The notes under the pieces are model-generated. The model was not told the origin of the DNA. It saw nothing but the letters and a program-made list of their open reading frames with translations, and ran no database searches. The translations under genes were made by a program, and so were the position numbers. Below, one piece after another: positions 9,176 to 17,693 of a stretch of 64,000 nt of DNA (its first letter is position 1; every line of letters begins with the position of its first letter). Origin of the DNA: Vreelandella neptunia (GTDB lineage: Bacteria; Pseudomonadota; Gammaproteobacteria; Pseudomonadales; Halomonadaceae); NCBI RefSeq assembly GCF_000712975.1, contig NZ_JHQL01000004.1, positions 186,001-250,000 of the forward strand, read 5' to 3'.

Positions 9176-11083
9176 TTAAGAGCTGGGGGCAGTGTGGTCA
9201 GTATCAAGGCCAAGATCAAGGTCGTGACCCAAAAAGCCCCCTGACTGACGCTGCCATAAGCTGGCATAAATGCCGTTATGGGCTAACAGTTCTTGGTGCG
9301 TACCACTCTCTACCATGCGCCCTTCATCTACTACAATTAACCGGTCAAGCATCGCAATGGTAGAGAGTCGATGGGCAATGGCAATCACCGTTTTGCCTTC
9401 CATCAGCGAATCGAGTTGCTCTTGAATCGCGGCTTCCACTTCGGAATCCAACGCTGAGGTGGCCTCGTCCAACACCAGAATAGGGGCGTTTTTAAGCAGT
9501 ACGCGGGCAATAGCAATACGCTGGCGCTGACCACCGGATAGTTTCACACCACGCTCGCCGACATGAGCGTCTAAACCGCGCCGCCCTTTAGGGTCGACCA
9601 ACTCGTTGATAAAGGTATCTGCATGGGCGCGGCACACTGCTTGCCACACATCATCATCGCTGGCATGAGGACTACCGTAGCGAATATTATCTCTCAGCGA
9701 ACGATGCAGTAGCGAGGTATCCTGGGTCACCATACCAATCTGATGGCGCAATGAGGTTTGGGTAACCTCAGCAATATCCTGCCCATCAATCAAGATACGC
9801 CCGCCCTGTAAGTCATAAAAGCGCAGCAACAGGTTTGCCAGCGTCGATTTTCCCGCGCCAGAACGGCCAATCAGGCCAATTTTCTCGCCAGGTTTAATCG
9901 TCAGACTCAGCCCGTCAAACACGTTTTTACTTTCACCTTCAGCTTGGGCGTACTGAAAGCGCAGCGCATCAAACACAATTTCGCCCTTGGGCACCGCAAG
10001 CGCGATAGCATTTGGTGCATCTTTGATCGTGGGCTCCTGGGCGATGGTATTCATGCCGTCTTGCACGGTACCGATGTTTTCAAACAGCCCGGCCACTTCC
10101 CATAAAATCCAATCCGACATAAAGCGGATACGCATTACCAGAGCAATCGCAATGGCTAACACACCCAGGGAAATGGCGTCCAAATACCAGGCGCTGATCG
10201 CCATGCCTGCCGTTCCCACCAGCAGCAGCGTGTTGAGCAGCGTTAGGCAAACACTCATGATGGTGACTAGCCGCATTTGCCGATGCACAGTCCCCATGAA
10301 ACCTTGCATCGCATCCTTGGCGTAGCTCTGCTCACGCTCGGTATCAGCAAACAGCTTAATCGTTTGGATATTGCTGTAACTATCAACCACGCGCCCTGTC
10401 ATCTGGGCACGGGCATCGGCCTGAGCCATTGAAACGTCGCGCAGGCGCGGCACAAAAAAGCGCATAATGCTTAAATAACCGACCAACCAAAGTCCTAGCG
10501 GCAGCAGTAGCCACGGGTCAGCACGGCCTAGTAAAATTGCCGCCCCGGTAAAGTACACGATGGCGTAAACCATTAGATCCATCACTTTGGTGACGGTCTC
10601 ACGAATGGCCAACGCTGTTTGCATGACTTTTTGCGACACCCGCCCTGCAAACTCATCCTGATAAAACGCTAGGCTTTGGCTAAGCATATGGCGGTGAGAA
10701 AGCCAGCGGCCGATCATCGGGTAGTTACCGAAGATACTTTGGTGAGTCACCAGTGACTGCGCCAGCACCAGTAGCGGCAGGCCGATAATTACCAACACGC
10801 CCACACCTGCCAGCCAAAGCCCATGATCCGACCAGAAATTCGCGCGTTCTACGTTACCCAGCCAGTCGACCAAGTCGCCCATATAACTAAAAAACACCAC
10901 TTCCGCCGCAGAGACCAGGGCAGTCGCTAGCGACATCAGTAACAGCCACGGCCAAACGGGGCGCGAAAAATGCCAAATAAACGGCAGCAGACCTTTCGGA
11001 GGCGTGGCAACCTCGCCTTCGGGATAGGGGTTCACCCGCGTTTCAAAGTAACGGAATAGCGGCGCTAGTAAACGTGACAACAT
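9176..11083 (-). CDS. ABC exporter, fused permease and ATPase
   Basis: 635 aa. The N-terminal half has about six membrane helices (residues about 45-330). The C-terminal nucleotide-binding domain has Walker A GRSGAGKST (about residue 403), the signature LSGGQRQRIAIAR (about 515) and Walker B ILVLDEATSALD (about 535), then AHRLST. Half-transporters of this type act as homo- or heterodimers exporting lipids, peptides or drugs; no substrate clue is seen. AAGGACC precedes ATG 11083. The next upstream gene is 36 bases away on the same strand. Confidence 0.93.
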   Translation of the reverse strand: MLSRLLAPLFRYFETRVNPYPEGEVATPPKGLLPFIWHFSRPVWPWLLLMSLATALVSAAEVVFFSYMGDLVDWLGNVERANFWSDHGLWLAGVGVLVIIGLPLLVLAQSLVTHQSIFGNYPMIGRWLSHRHMLSQSLAFYQDEFAGRVSQKVMQTALAIRETVTKVMDLMVYAIVYFTGAAILLGRADPWLLLPLGLWLVGYLSIMRFFVPRLRDVSMAQADARAQMTGRVVDSYSNIQTIKLFADTEREQSYAKDAMQGFMGTVHRQMRLVTIMSVCLTLLNTLLLVGTAGMAISAWYLDAISLGVLAIAIALVMRIRFMSDWILWEVAGLFENIGTVQDGMNTIAQEPTIKDAPNAIALAVPKGEIVFDALRFQYAQAEGESKNVFDGLSLTIKPGEKIGLIGRSGAGKSTLANLLLRFYDLQGGRILIDGQDIAEVTQTSLRHQIGMVTQDTSLLHRSLRDNIRYGSPHASDDDVWQAVCRAHADTFINELVDPKGRRGLDAHVGERGVKLSGGQRQRIAIARVLLKNAPILVLDEATSALDSEVEAAIQEQLDSLMEGKTVIAIAHRLSTIAMLDRLIVVDEGRMVESGTHQELLAHNGIYASLWQRQSGGFLGHDLDLGLDTDHTAPSS

Positions 11084-11119
11084 GGAAGGTCCTTTCGTTA
11101 CCTTGGTGGACAGACGTAG

Positions 11120-12160
11120 TTAAGAAGATTGATGACGCAATAGCCAACGAGCCCAAAAAGGGGCCACAATCATCAGTGTGACCATACGCAGTAAGTGGTG
11201 AAAGGCTACAAACACTGGGTCGATATTAAGCGCGACAGCAAGAATAGCCATTTCACCGATGCCTCCGGGAGCTAGCGCTAATAGAGCAACGTCACGGCGC
11301 ACGCCCAGCAGCTGGTGGATCAGTTCAGCAAACAGCGCTAATACCACCAGAGCAAGCAGCGTCGCCACCCCCGACTGCCATAAATAGCGCCCGAGCAAGC
11401 GCCGTGTTATGCCCTGAAAACGCGAGCCAATCGCGCTGCCTAGCACCCACAACATGAGGTTCATTCCCCAACTAGGCAACGTAAGGCTTGCAAGCCCAAA
11501 CCCAGACAACAAGGCCGCCATAATAAGCGGCGCAAGTAGCGCCGCACTTGGAATGCGCAGCCACTGGCCCATGGGTAATAAGAAAGGAATAGTGAGCAGC
11601 ATCCAACCGTGCTCAAGGGTGGCCTGTGCCGGCCCAATGTCACCTGCACCGCCTTCAAATGCCCAAAACAGAGGAGGAAGAAACAGAATGACGAGGATAA
11701 TACGAAGCGACTGGGCAATGGCGATACGTTGCGGGTCACCGCCACATTTATCACCGAGCATGATCATTGCCGTCATTGCCCCTGGCGATGAACCAAACCA
11801 AGCACTGACCGGGTCGAAGCCACAGCGACGATACCACGCCGCGGCAACAGCGGTAGAGGCCACAACACCTGCCAGCAAGAGTGCCGCAGAGATTGGCCAG
11901 TCCAACACACGATGGGCAAGTTGAGGCGTCACCTGGCTGCCCAGCACTAAACCCATGACCGCTAAAAACACATTGCGCAGCGGTTCAGGTACGCTCACGT
12001 TGATGCCTTTCGCTGACATCAGCAGGTTGGCAATCAATGGGCCTAACATCCAGGCAAGCGGTAAGCCGGTGAGCTGAAAAATAACGCCACCTACTGCACC
12101 TACGGCAAGCGACGTTACCAGCCCCTTTGCACTGTCTGCGCTGACACGGATGCCCTTCAC
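11120..12160 (-). CDS. AbrB-family membrane protein (annotated elsewhere as ammonia monooxygenase-like)
   Basis: 346 aa from GTG 12160, chosen because GGAGGG lies 5 bases before it. An earlier in-frame GTG at 12172 has no ribosome binding site. The protein is almost entirely hydrophobic, with about ten helices and an internal duplication: GGVIFQLTGLPLAWMLGP in the first half is echoed by LAPGGIGEMAILAVALN in the second. This fits the PF05145/AbrB-duplication family of membrane proteins. Despite the name it is neither a DNA-binding AbrB nor a proven monooxygenase. Function uncertain, probably transport. Confidence 0.82.
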   Translation of the reverse strand: MKGIRVSADSAKGLVTSLAVGAVGGVIFQLTGLPLAWMLGPLIANLLMSAKGINVSVPEPLRNVFLAVMGLVLGSQVTPQLAHRVLDWPISAALLLAGVVASTAVAAAWYRRCGFDPVSAWFGSSPGAMTAMIMLGDKCGGDPQRIAIAQSLRIILVILFLPPLFWAFEGGAGDIGPAQATLEHGWMLLTIPFLLPMGQWLRIPSAALLAPLIMAALLSGFGLASLTLPSWGMNLMLWVLGSAIGSRFQGITRRLLGRYLWQSGVATLLALVVLALFAELIHQLLGVRRDVALLALAPGGIGEMAILAVALNIDPVFVAFHHLLRMVTLMIVAPFWARWLLRHQSS

Positions 12161-12276
12161 GCTTCCCTCCACCCTAATCTCTAACGTTAAAACGCAATTG
12201 TTAACCTGCTAAGCGTAAACGTTAGCTTACCACCATAAAGGGCATTTAGGGCGTTAGTCGCAAGGTGCTGCTAGCC

Positions 12277-13134
12277 TCAATCTTCGTCTTCATCACCGCG
12301 CATTCGCGCCTGTCGATCGGCCTCTTCTTCAATAGCATCGTCAATCACTTCTAATAGCTCATCGACATTGGCAATGTGGCTATCAAGCTCGAAGTGGCCG
12401 GTCAGTTTGCTATCGGGGTGCAGCTTGCCTGATTCATATAAAGCCCACATTTCTTTACCATAGTGGGTGGTGAGAAGCTCCGGCGCGAAACGACCAAAGT
12501 AGGCGCGCATATTATCAACATCGCGCTCTAACATTGCTTCTGCACTATTATTGCCCGCTGCATCCACTGCCTGGGGCAAGTCGATAATCACTGGCCCTTC
12601 AGCATCTACCAACACATTGAATTCTGATAAATCACCATGAATCAGACCTGCACACAGCATCCGCACCACGTCTTGAATCACTTTGGCGTGATAGCGAAGC
12701 GCTTGCTCATGAGTGAGGGTCACTTCATCCAGGCGCGGCGCCACGTTCCCCTCGGCATCGCTAATCATTTCCATGAGCAGTACGCCATCAACAAACCCAT
12801 GTGGCTCAGGCACACGTACATCGGCGGCGGCAAGACGATATAGCGCATCGACTTCCGCATTCAACCACGCCTGCTCCTGCTCTTTTTGGCCGTAGCGGGT
12901 CTTTTTGGCCATGGCGCGAGAACGACGACTATTGCGCTCCTTACGCCCTTCTTGATACTGCACGGCCTGTTTAAAGCTACGCTGTTTAGCTTCTTTAAAG
13001 ACCTTGGCACAACGTACTTCTTCACCGCAGCGCACGACATACACCTGCGCCTCTTTACCACTCATTAACTGCACCAGCACCTCATCGATCATTCCATCAT
13101 CGACCAGGGGCTGTAATCGCTTAGGGATTTTCAT
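12277..13134 (-). CDS. RIO1-family serine kinase (PA4780-like)
   Basis: 285 aa from ATG 13134 (MKIPKRLQPLVDDG), which matches the start of Pseudomonas homologues better than an upstream TTG at 13173. The ATP-binding lysine is probably K44 in RCAKVFKEA. The catalytic loop HGDLSEFNVL has D168 and N173, and the metal-binding Asp is D185 in IIDLPQAVD. The C-terminus is very acidic. RIO kinases act in ribosome assembly in eukaryotes and archaea; bacterial roles are less clear. It lies 50 bases after dbpA, a ribosome-assembly helicase, on the same strand. Confidence 0.92.
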   Translation of the reverse strand: MKIPKRLQPLVDDGMIDEVLVQLMSGKEAQVYVVRCGEEVRCAKVFKEAKQRSFKQAVQYQEGRKERNSRRSRAMAKKTRYGQKEQEQAWLNAEVDALYRLAAADVRVPEPHGFVDGVLLMEMISDAEGNVAPRLDEVTLTHEQALRYHAKVIQDVVRMLCAGLIHGDLSEFNVLVDAEGPVIIDLPQAVDAAGNNSAEAMLERDVDNMRAYFGRFAPELLTTHYGKEMWALYESGKLHPDSKLTGHFELDSHIANVDELLEVIDDAIEEEADRQARMRGDEDED

Positions 13135-13184
13135 GGTTAGCTGCGTCGGCTCCTCTTTACTATCTGTGCACAATCATTAATCGA

Positions 13185-14582
13185 TCAATAGCGAATACGG
13201 CGGACGCGGAATGCGCGCCCTTTAAGTTTGTCACGCTCAAGCTTGGCTTGGGCTTTTTGAACAGCGCCATGCTCCACTGCCACATAGGCACTGCGGGCTA
13301 GCACTTTAATTTTGCCTACCTGGTCGCCACGTAAGCCGCCCTCGCTGGTCAGTGCTCCCAAAATATCACCCGGGCGCAGCTTGTCTTTCTTACCGCCCGC
13401 CAACTGTAGCGTTGCCATAGGCGGTTCAAATGGCACTGAATTTTGGGGCTTCGGCAAAGGCTCGGTGGTAATCGGTTGTTCTAGCAAGCCTTCCAACCGC
13501 TCCAGCCGGTAATGCTCTTTAGGCGTGACCAGCGTACAGGCAATGCCGCTAGCACCTGCGCGCCCGGTTCGCCCTACCCGATGCACGTGAACATCAAGCT
13601 CACGGGCAATCTGATAATTAAACACCGCATCTAATTGAGCAATATCTAAACCACGTGCAGCAACATCCGTTGCTACTAGAATAGACGCACTTTGGTTAGC
13701 AAACAGAATTAGCCGTCGATCACGATCTTTCTGCTCTAAGTCGCCGTTGAGCGCCACGGCACTAAAGCCAGCATCTACCAGCTGCTCAGCCACCGCCTGA
13801 GTTTCGCGCTTAGTGTTGCAGAACACCACGCTGGTCGCTGGCCGATAAACCAGTAGCAGCTGTTGAAGGGCCGCAAAACGCGCCTCTTCATTGGCAACGT
13901 CATAGAAGTGTTGATCGATGGTAGTGGCATCATGAACCTCGGCCACTTTGACCATCACTGGCTCACGCATAATGCCGCGGGTCATAGCCGTCAGGCCACC
14001 TGACGCCTGGTCATCGGGGAACGTCGCGCTAAACAGCAGCGTTTGGCGGTCAGCTGGGGTCTCATCAATGATCGCATCAATGGTGTCCTGAAAGCCCATA
14101 TCGAGCATACGATCGGCTTCATCGAGTACCAAGGTGGTAAGCGACCCTAGTGTCAACGAGCCTTTGCGCAAATGCTCGTCGATTCGCCCAGGCGTCCCCA
14201 CAACAATATGCGCGCCGTGTTCTAAGGAGCCAAGCTGCGGCCCAAACGGCGCACCGCCACATAGAGTGAGCACTTTAACGTTGGGCAACCCACGCGCCAA
14301 TCGCCGTAACTCTTCGGCTACCTGGTCAGCAAGCTCTCGGGTGGGGCACAGCACAAGGCCCTGAACAGCAAACGCTTCTATGCGCAGTTCTGCCAGCAGT
14401 GCCAAACCAAAGGCAGCAGTTTTCCCCGATCCCGTTTTGGCCTGGGCCAACACATCTCGGCCCGCCAACATCGGTGGCAGGCTTTGCGCCTGCACTGGTG
14501 TCATGGCGTGATAGCCAAGGGAGTCTAAGTTGGTTAAAAGCGCAGGAGAGAGCGCAAGCGATGCAAAAGAAGTGTCAGACAC
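13185..14582 (-). CDS. dbpA: ATP-dependent RNA helicase DbpA
   Basis: 465 aa DEAD-box helicase. Q-motif region MTPVQAQSLPP (27-37), motif I AKTGSGKT (48-55), DEAD (154-157), SAT (185-187) and HRVGRTGRAG in the second RecA domain. The C-terminal about 70 residues (KKDKLRPGDILGALTSEGGL and onward) form the RNA-binding domain that in DbpA recognises hairpin 92 of 23S rRNA, so a role in large-subunit assembly is expected. It lies upstream of the RIO-type kinase on the same strand, and the two may be co-transcribed. Confidence 0.95.
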   Translation of the reverse strand: MSDTSFASLALSPALLTNLDSLGYHAMTPVQAQSLPPMLAGRDVLAQAKTGSGKTAAFGLALLAELRIEAFAVQGLVLCPTRELADQVAEELRRLARGLPNVKVLTLCGGAPFGPQLGSLEHGAHIVVGTPGRIDEHLRKGSLTLGSLTTLVLDEADRMLDMGFQDTIDAIIDETPADRQTLLFSATFPDDQASGGLTAMTRGIMREPVMVKVAEVHDATTIDQHFYDVANEEARFAALQQLLLVYRPATSVVFCNTKRETQAVAEQLVDAGFSAVALNGDLEQKDRDRRLILFANQSASILVATDVAARGLDIAQLDAVFNYQIARELDVHVHRVGRTGRAGASGIACTLVTPKEHYRLERLEGLLEQPITTEPLPKPQNSVPFEPPMATLQLAGGKKDKLRPGDILGALTSEGGLRGDQVGKIKVLARSAYVAVEHGAVQKAQAKLERDKLKGRAFRVRRIRY

Positions 14583-14759
14583 AAAATTATCCTGAAGGGG
14601 CTATATTGCCCAGCAAACCTATAATGTGAAGCACCATACCAGAAAGCGCCAACCCATGCCTTGCTGCAAGGATAGCCAAACGTTAAACCATGGGTGATTG
14701 CTAGACTTTTAGTCAACAGGCCAGCGAGTAGGACAGCGTAATTAAGATAGAGTAGTGGA

Positions 14760-14829
14760 GACACAGCACTTAAGACACAGCACTTAAGACACAGCACTTA
14801 AGACACAGCACTTAAGATAGAGCACTTAA
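14760..14829. repeat. 14-bp tandem repeat, five copies, supplying the ybaK stop codon
   Basis: Four identical copies of GACACAGCACTTAA (14760-14815) and a fifth diverged copy (GATAGAGCACTTAA, 14816-14829). Each unit contains the palindrome CTTAAG at its junction. The last copy runs into the 3' end of ybaK, whose TAA stop (read on the minus strand) lies in the repeat. Confidence 0.95.
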
Positions 14830-15302
14830 GACAACGCAGTTGCTAACGCTGCAAAACGCCCCTGACATAATGTTGCTAAGTCGCTTGGGGAAAGCTCTAT
14901 CTCCAACCCACGCCGCCCCGCGCTTACATAAAGTGTCGAAAACGCCTGCGCCGAGCTATCAATAAAAGTAGGCAGACGCTTTTTCTGGCCGAGAGGGCTA
15001 ACACCGCCAAGCACATACCCCGTGGTCCGCTCCACGTCACCTGGCGCTGCCATTGCCGCTTTTTTCGCCCCTGCCGCTTTAGCAATTTGCTTTAACCCCA
15101 GTTGGCTGGTGACCGGCACAATACCAACGGCCAACTGCTTACCATCCAAGGTAACTACCAAAGTTTTAAATACTTGCTGAGCGGCAACACCCAGTTTTTC
15201 AGCTGCCTCCAGCCCGTAGGACTGCGCAGCAGCATCGTGTTGATACTCATGGAGCTGAAACGCAATGCCTGCGTGTTTTGCACTATTGATCGCCGGTGTC
15301 AT
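14826..15302 (-). CDS. ybaK: Cys-tRNA(Pro) deacylase YbaK
   Basis: 158 aa, the standard YbaK length. The family signatures are present: QVFKTLVVTLDGKQLAVGIV (residues 43-62), the stretch AAGAKKAAMA with the conserved lysine region, and GYVLGGVSPLGQKKRLPTFI. The enzyme hydrolyses cysteine mischarged onto tRNA-Pro by ProRS. ATG 15302 is consistent with homologues. The C-terminus lies at the edge of a tandem repeat that provides the stop codon. Confidence 0.95.
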   Translation of the reverse strand: MTPAINSAKHAGIAFQLHEYQHDAAAQSYGLEAAEKLGVAAQQVFKTLVVTLDGKQLAVGIVPVTSQLGLKQIAKAAGAKKAAMAAPGDVERTTGYVLGGVSPLGQKKRLPTFIDSSAQAFSTLYVSAGRRGLEIELSPSDLATLCQGRFAALATALS

Positions 15303-15409
15303 GAAGTTCTCTTAAGTTAGCATTATCAGCCTGCCTGAAAAGTAGACTTCGCCCTGCTACGCTAAATAGCGTGATTGATTTAAGGATGTCAACTGACAGG
15401 AGTCTTGAT

Positions 15410-15598
15410 ATGAAAGCAACTTCCAAAGCACAGCAGAAAGCCGCTGGGGCTGCGCTTTCTGCCAAGCGTGGTGAAACACAGCCCAGTGAACTTTATGATT
15501 CCTCCAAAGAGATGTATGACTCAATGAGTGAAGAGGAACTCGAAGAAATGGCCAGCACTCAGCGCAAGGGAAAACCGCAAAAGAAAGAAGATGATTGA
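15410..15598 (+). CDS. DUF3008 family small protein
   Basis: 62 aa from ATG 15410, preceded by CAGGAG. The sequence MKATSKAQQKAAGAALSAKR, then SSKEMYDSMSEEELEEMAST and a Lys-rich tail, matches the DUF3008 family nearly end to end. Highly charged and probably cytoplasmic. Function unknown; proteins of this pattern are often found in stress-related gene sets. A 13-codon upstream extension lacks a ribosome binding site and is not included. Confidence 0.88.
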   Translation: MKATSKAQQKAAGAALSAKRGETQPSELYDSSKEMYDSMSEEELEEMASTQRKGKPQKKEDD

Positions 15599-15610
15599 AA
15601 AAGCTGTGTT

Positions 15611-15657
15611 CCACAACGGCAACAGCAAAGGCAGAAGTGATCGCTGTGCCGTTGTGG
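15611..15657. terminator. Possible hairpin terminator between convergent genes
   Basis: Perfect 10-bp arms CCACAACGGC (15611-15620) and GCCGTTGTGG (15648-15657) enclose a 27-base loop. On the minus strand GCTTTTTC follows about 10 bases after the stem. It is placed between the DUF3008 gene and the convergent cation transporter. Confidence 0.45.
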
Positions 15658-15672
15658 GAGAAGTTTATGTGA

Positions 15673-16536
15673 TTAAGTTACTAACGTAATGCTGGTCACA
15701 GCACGCAGATTCCGCAACTTGCAATGCTGCTCAACACTTTCAACAATCTCTTCAGCATCATTGATCTGCTGCTTATCTAGCTGAATATCAACCATTAAGA
15801 AGCTACCCACTTGAGCTAGACGTACATCGTCATTGGCAATATCAAAATCTGCCACTTCTTGCACCATCTCCTGGCGAACGCTACCTAAAGGCTCGCCAAA
15901 CATCAATTCGCGCAGCGCGCCACGCACCATACGAATGGGCATCGGCAGGAAGTAGCCCGCGATTATTAGTACCATCACCGGATCGGCAAAGCGCGCAAGG
16001 TGAGACCACGGGGTAAGCGTCAACCCCCATGTGAGCGCAAAGCCCAACATAACGGCGGCACTTAACCAAGTATCCATTTGCCACTGACGCAGTTCGGCAG
16101 CTAGCAGTGATGAGCGCGCAATTCGAGCATAACGGTTCAACCACCACCACGTAAGTAAACATCCTGCTACGTTTACCACGCCAAACATTAACGCAAGATC
16201 CAACGTTACCAGCCGCCCACCTTGCGCAAGGCTCCATACAGCCGAGACCATCGAAAACAGGCACACCAGTGCTATCACTACGCCTTTAAGCAGCACAGCC
16301 AACGGCTCTACAGTAAGCCGCCCAAAGGGGTAGTGATCATCTGCCGGTTTGCGCGCCTGCTGCAATGCAAACAAGGACAGCGACGCCAGCACTAAACTTA
16401 ATAGCGAATAACCACTATCGAATAAAATAGTAATTGAACCGCTAGCAAGCCCGAGAGCAAGGCCAGTAAAGGCAAACAGGCTGGCGGAGACAGCAGAAAA
16501 TCTGAGCGCTCGGCGCTCGGCGACAAAGGGGGTCAC
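15673..16536 (-). CDS. Cation diffusion facilitator family transporter
   Basis: 287 aa from GTG 16536, preceded by TGGAG at 9 bases; a longer frame from TTG 16569 has no such site. Five to six membrane helices lie in residues 10-210. The metal-site motif in helix 2 is LFDSGYS (usually HxxxD or DxxxD in CDF proteins) and is followed by DHYPFGRLTVEPLA, the typical HP(F/Y)G block. A cytoplasmic C-terminal domain follows. CDF proteins export Zn, Fe, Mn or Co in exchange for protons. Divergent from a LysR regulator that may control it. Confidence 0.85.
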   Translation of the reverse strand: MTPFVAERRALRFSAVSASLFAFTGLALGLASGSITILFDSGYSLLSLVLASLSLFALQQARKPADDHYPFGRLTVEPLAVLLKGVVIALVCLFSMVSAVWSLAQGGRLVTLDLALMFGVVNVAGCLLTWWWLNRYARIARSSLLAAELRQWQMDTWLSAAVMLGFALTWGLTLTPWSHLARFADPVMVLIIAGYFLPMPIRMVRGALRELMFGEPLGSVRQEMVQEVADFDIANDDVRLAQVGSFLMVDIQLDKQQINDAEEIVESVEQHCKLRNLRAVTSITLVT

Positions 16537-16643
16537 GCGAAATACTCCAGTAAAGTGTCTTAAACCCAACGCATAATAGTGAGTACACTAACGTTTCACC
16601 AATCGCTCAGCGCCAACTTTTTTGGCTCTCCATGGAGTAACCT

Positions 16644-17513
16644 ATGCGCGCAGAACAAGTGCAGGCGTTTATTGACGTTACTGAACATGGTTCCTTTGCC
16701 GCCGCCGCGCGGCACACCGGAATGAAACGCAGCACCCTAAGCGCCACAGTGAATGCCTTGGAAGACAGTCTTGGAGTCGTGCTGTTCGAGCGTTCAGGCA
16801 ATAGCCTGCAGCTAACAGCCGTAGGTGAAAGCGTTTTGCCGGACTGCTACCGCCTACTGACCAGTGCCAGCCGAATCAAAAAACACTGCCAACAACACCT
16901 GCAGGGGGTCGAAAACCAGCTCTGCATTGCCCGGGATGATGCGCTGCCTGAAGCATTTTGGCGACAAGTCATGCACGACTTAAAACAGCGCTATCCACTT
17001 ACAGCCATCTCGGTATATTTATTGCCCCCCCAAGAACACCCACAGTTCGTCCTTCGACAAACCGTTGATATAGCTTTTGGGTTGTATACCGCTGAAGGTG
17101 CCGACGTAAATGCCAGTAACCTTGCACCGGTCAGCATGTGCTTATTAGCAGCAACATCGCACCCGTTAAGCCGGCTTCCCAGCGTTACTCGCGATGATCT
17201 CGCCCAATATACCCAAGTCTGTTTAACCTATGAGCAGGGCGATAAGTTGGTCAGTGAAGCACTTTTTTCGACAAATTACTTGGGCCTGACCATGTTCGAG
17301 GTCATCCGCGATGCAGCGATTAATGGCACTGGCTGGGCGTTGCTACCTTACCCACTAGTCAAGGAAGCCATAGAAAGCCATCAGCTTTGCGCTCTTAACC
17401 ATGACCTTGCCCTGGACAGTCATTACTACCGCTATGTGGAAGGCGAAAGCCTAGGGGTAGTCGCCACCGCGCTGCTAACGAAGGTGTCACGCTTTTTAGG
17501 GAACACTCGTTGA
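16644..17513 (+). CDS. LysR-family transcriptional regulator
   Basis: 289 aa. The N-terminal winged helix-turn-helix is clear: residues 1-60 (MRAEQVQAFIDVTEHGSFAA, then RSTLSATVNALEDSLGVVLF). A periplasmic-binding-like effector domain follows. GGAGTAACCT precedes ATG 16644. It diverges from the CDF transporter gene across about 107 bases, the usual arrangement for LysR control of a neighbour. Whether it senses a metal is not visible. Confidence 0.92.
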   Translation: MRAEQVQAFIDVTEHGSFAAAARHTGMKRSTLSATVNALEDSLGVVLFERSGNSLQLTAVGESVLPDCYRLLTSASRIKKHCQQHLQGVENQLCIARDDALPEAFWRQVMHDLKQRYPLTAISVYLLPPQEHPQFVLRQTVDIAFGLYTAEGADVNASNLAPVSMCLLAATSHPLSRLPSVTRDDLAQYTQVCLTYEQGDKLVSEALFSTNYLGLTMFEVIRDAAINGTGWALLPYPLVKEAIESHQLCALNHDLALDSHYYRYVEGESLGVVATALLTKVSRFLGNTR

Positions 17514-17693
17514 GGCCCGCCAAAACGTTGAAATAGAGCATTGGAAAAAATCGCTTGTAGCTTCCAATCTATAAAAAACCATACAAGGAGATCAAAAGGA
17601 CACGCTAGAGAACCGACACAGGTGAGTGTCATCTAAGCGTAAAGTGCATCTGCCAGTGTCGATGTTGCCGTCAACTAAGGAGTAGTTTCCACG

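Noticed and set aside
11454-11924. 156-codon plus-strand frame opposite the AbrB-type gene
   Set aside because: Antisense to a membrane protein gene, Pro/Ala/Arg-rich, no start signal.
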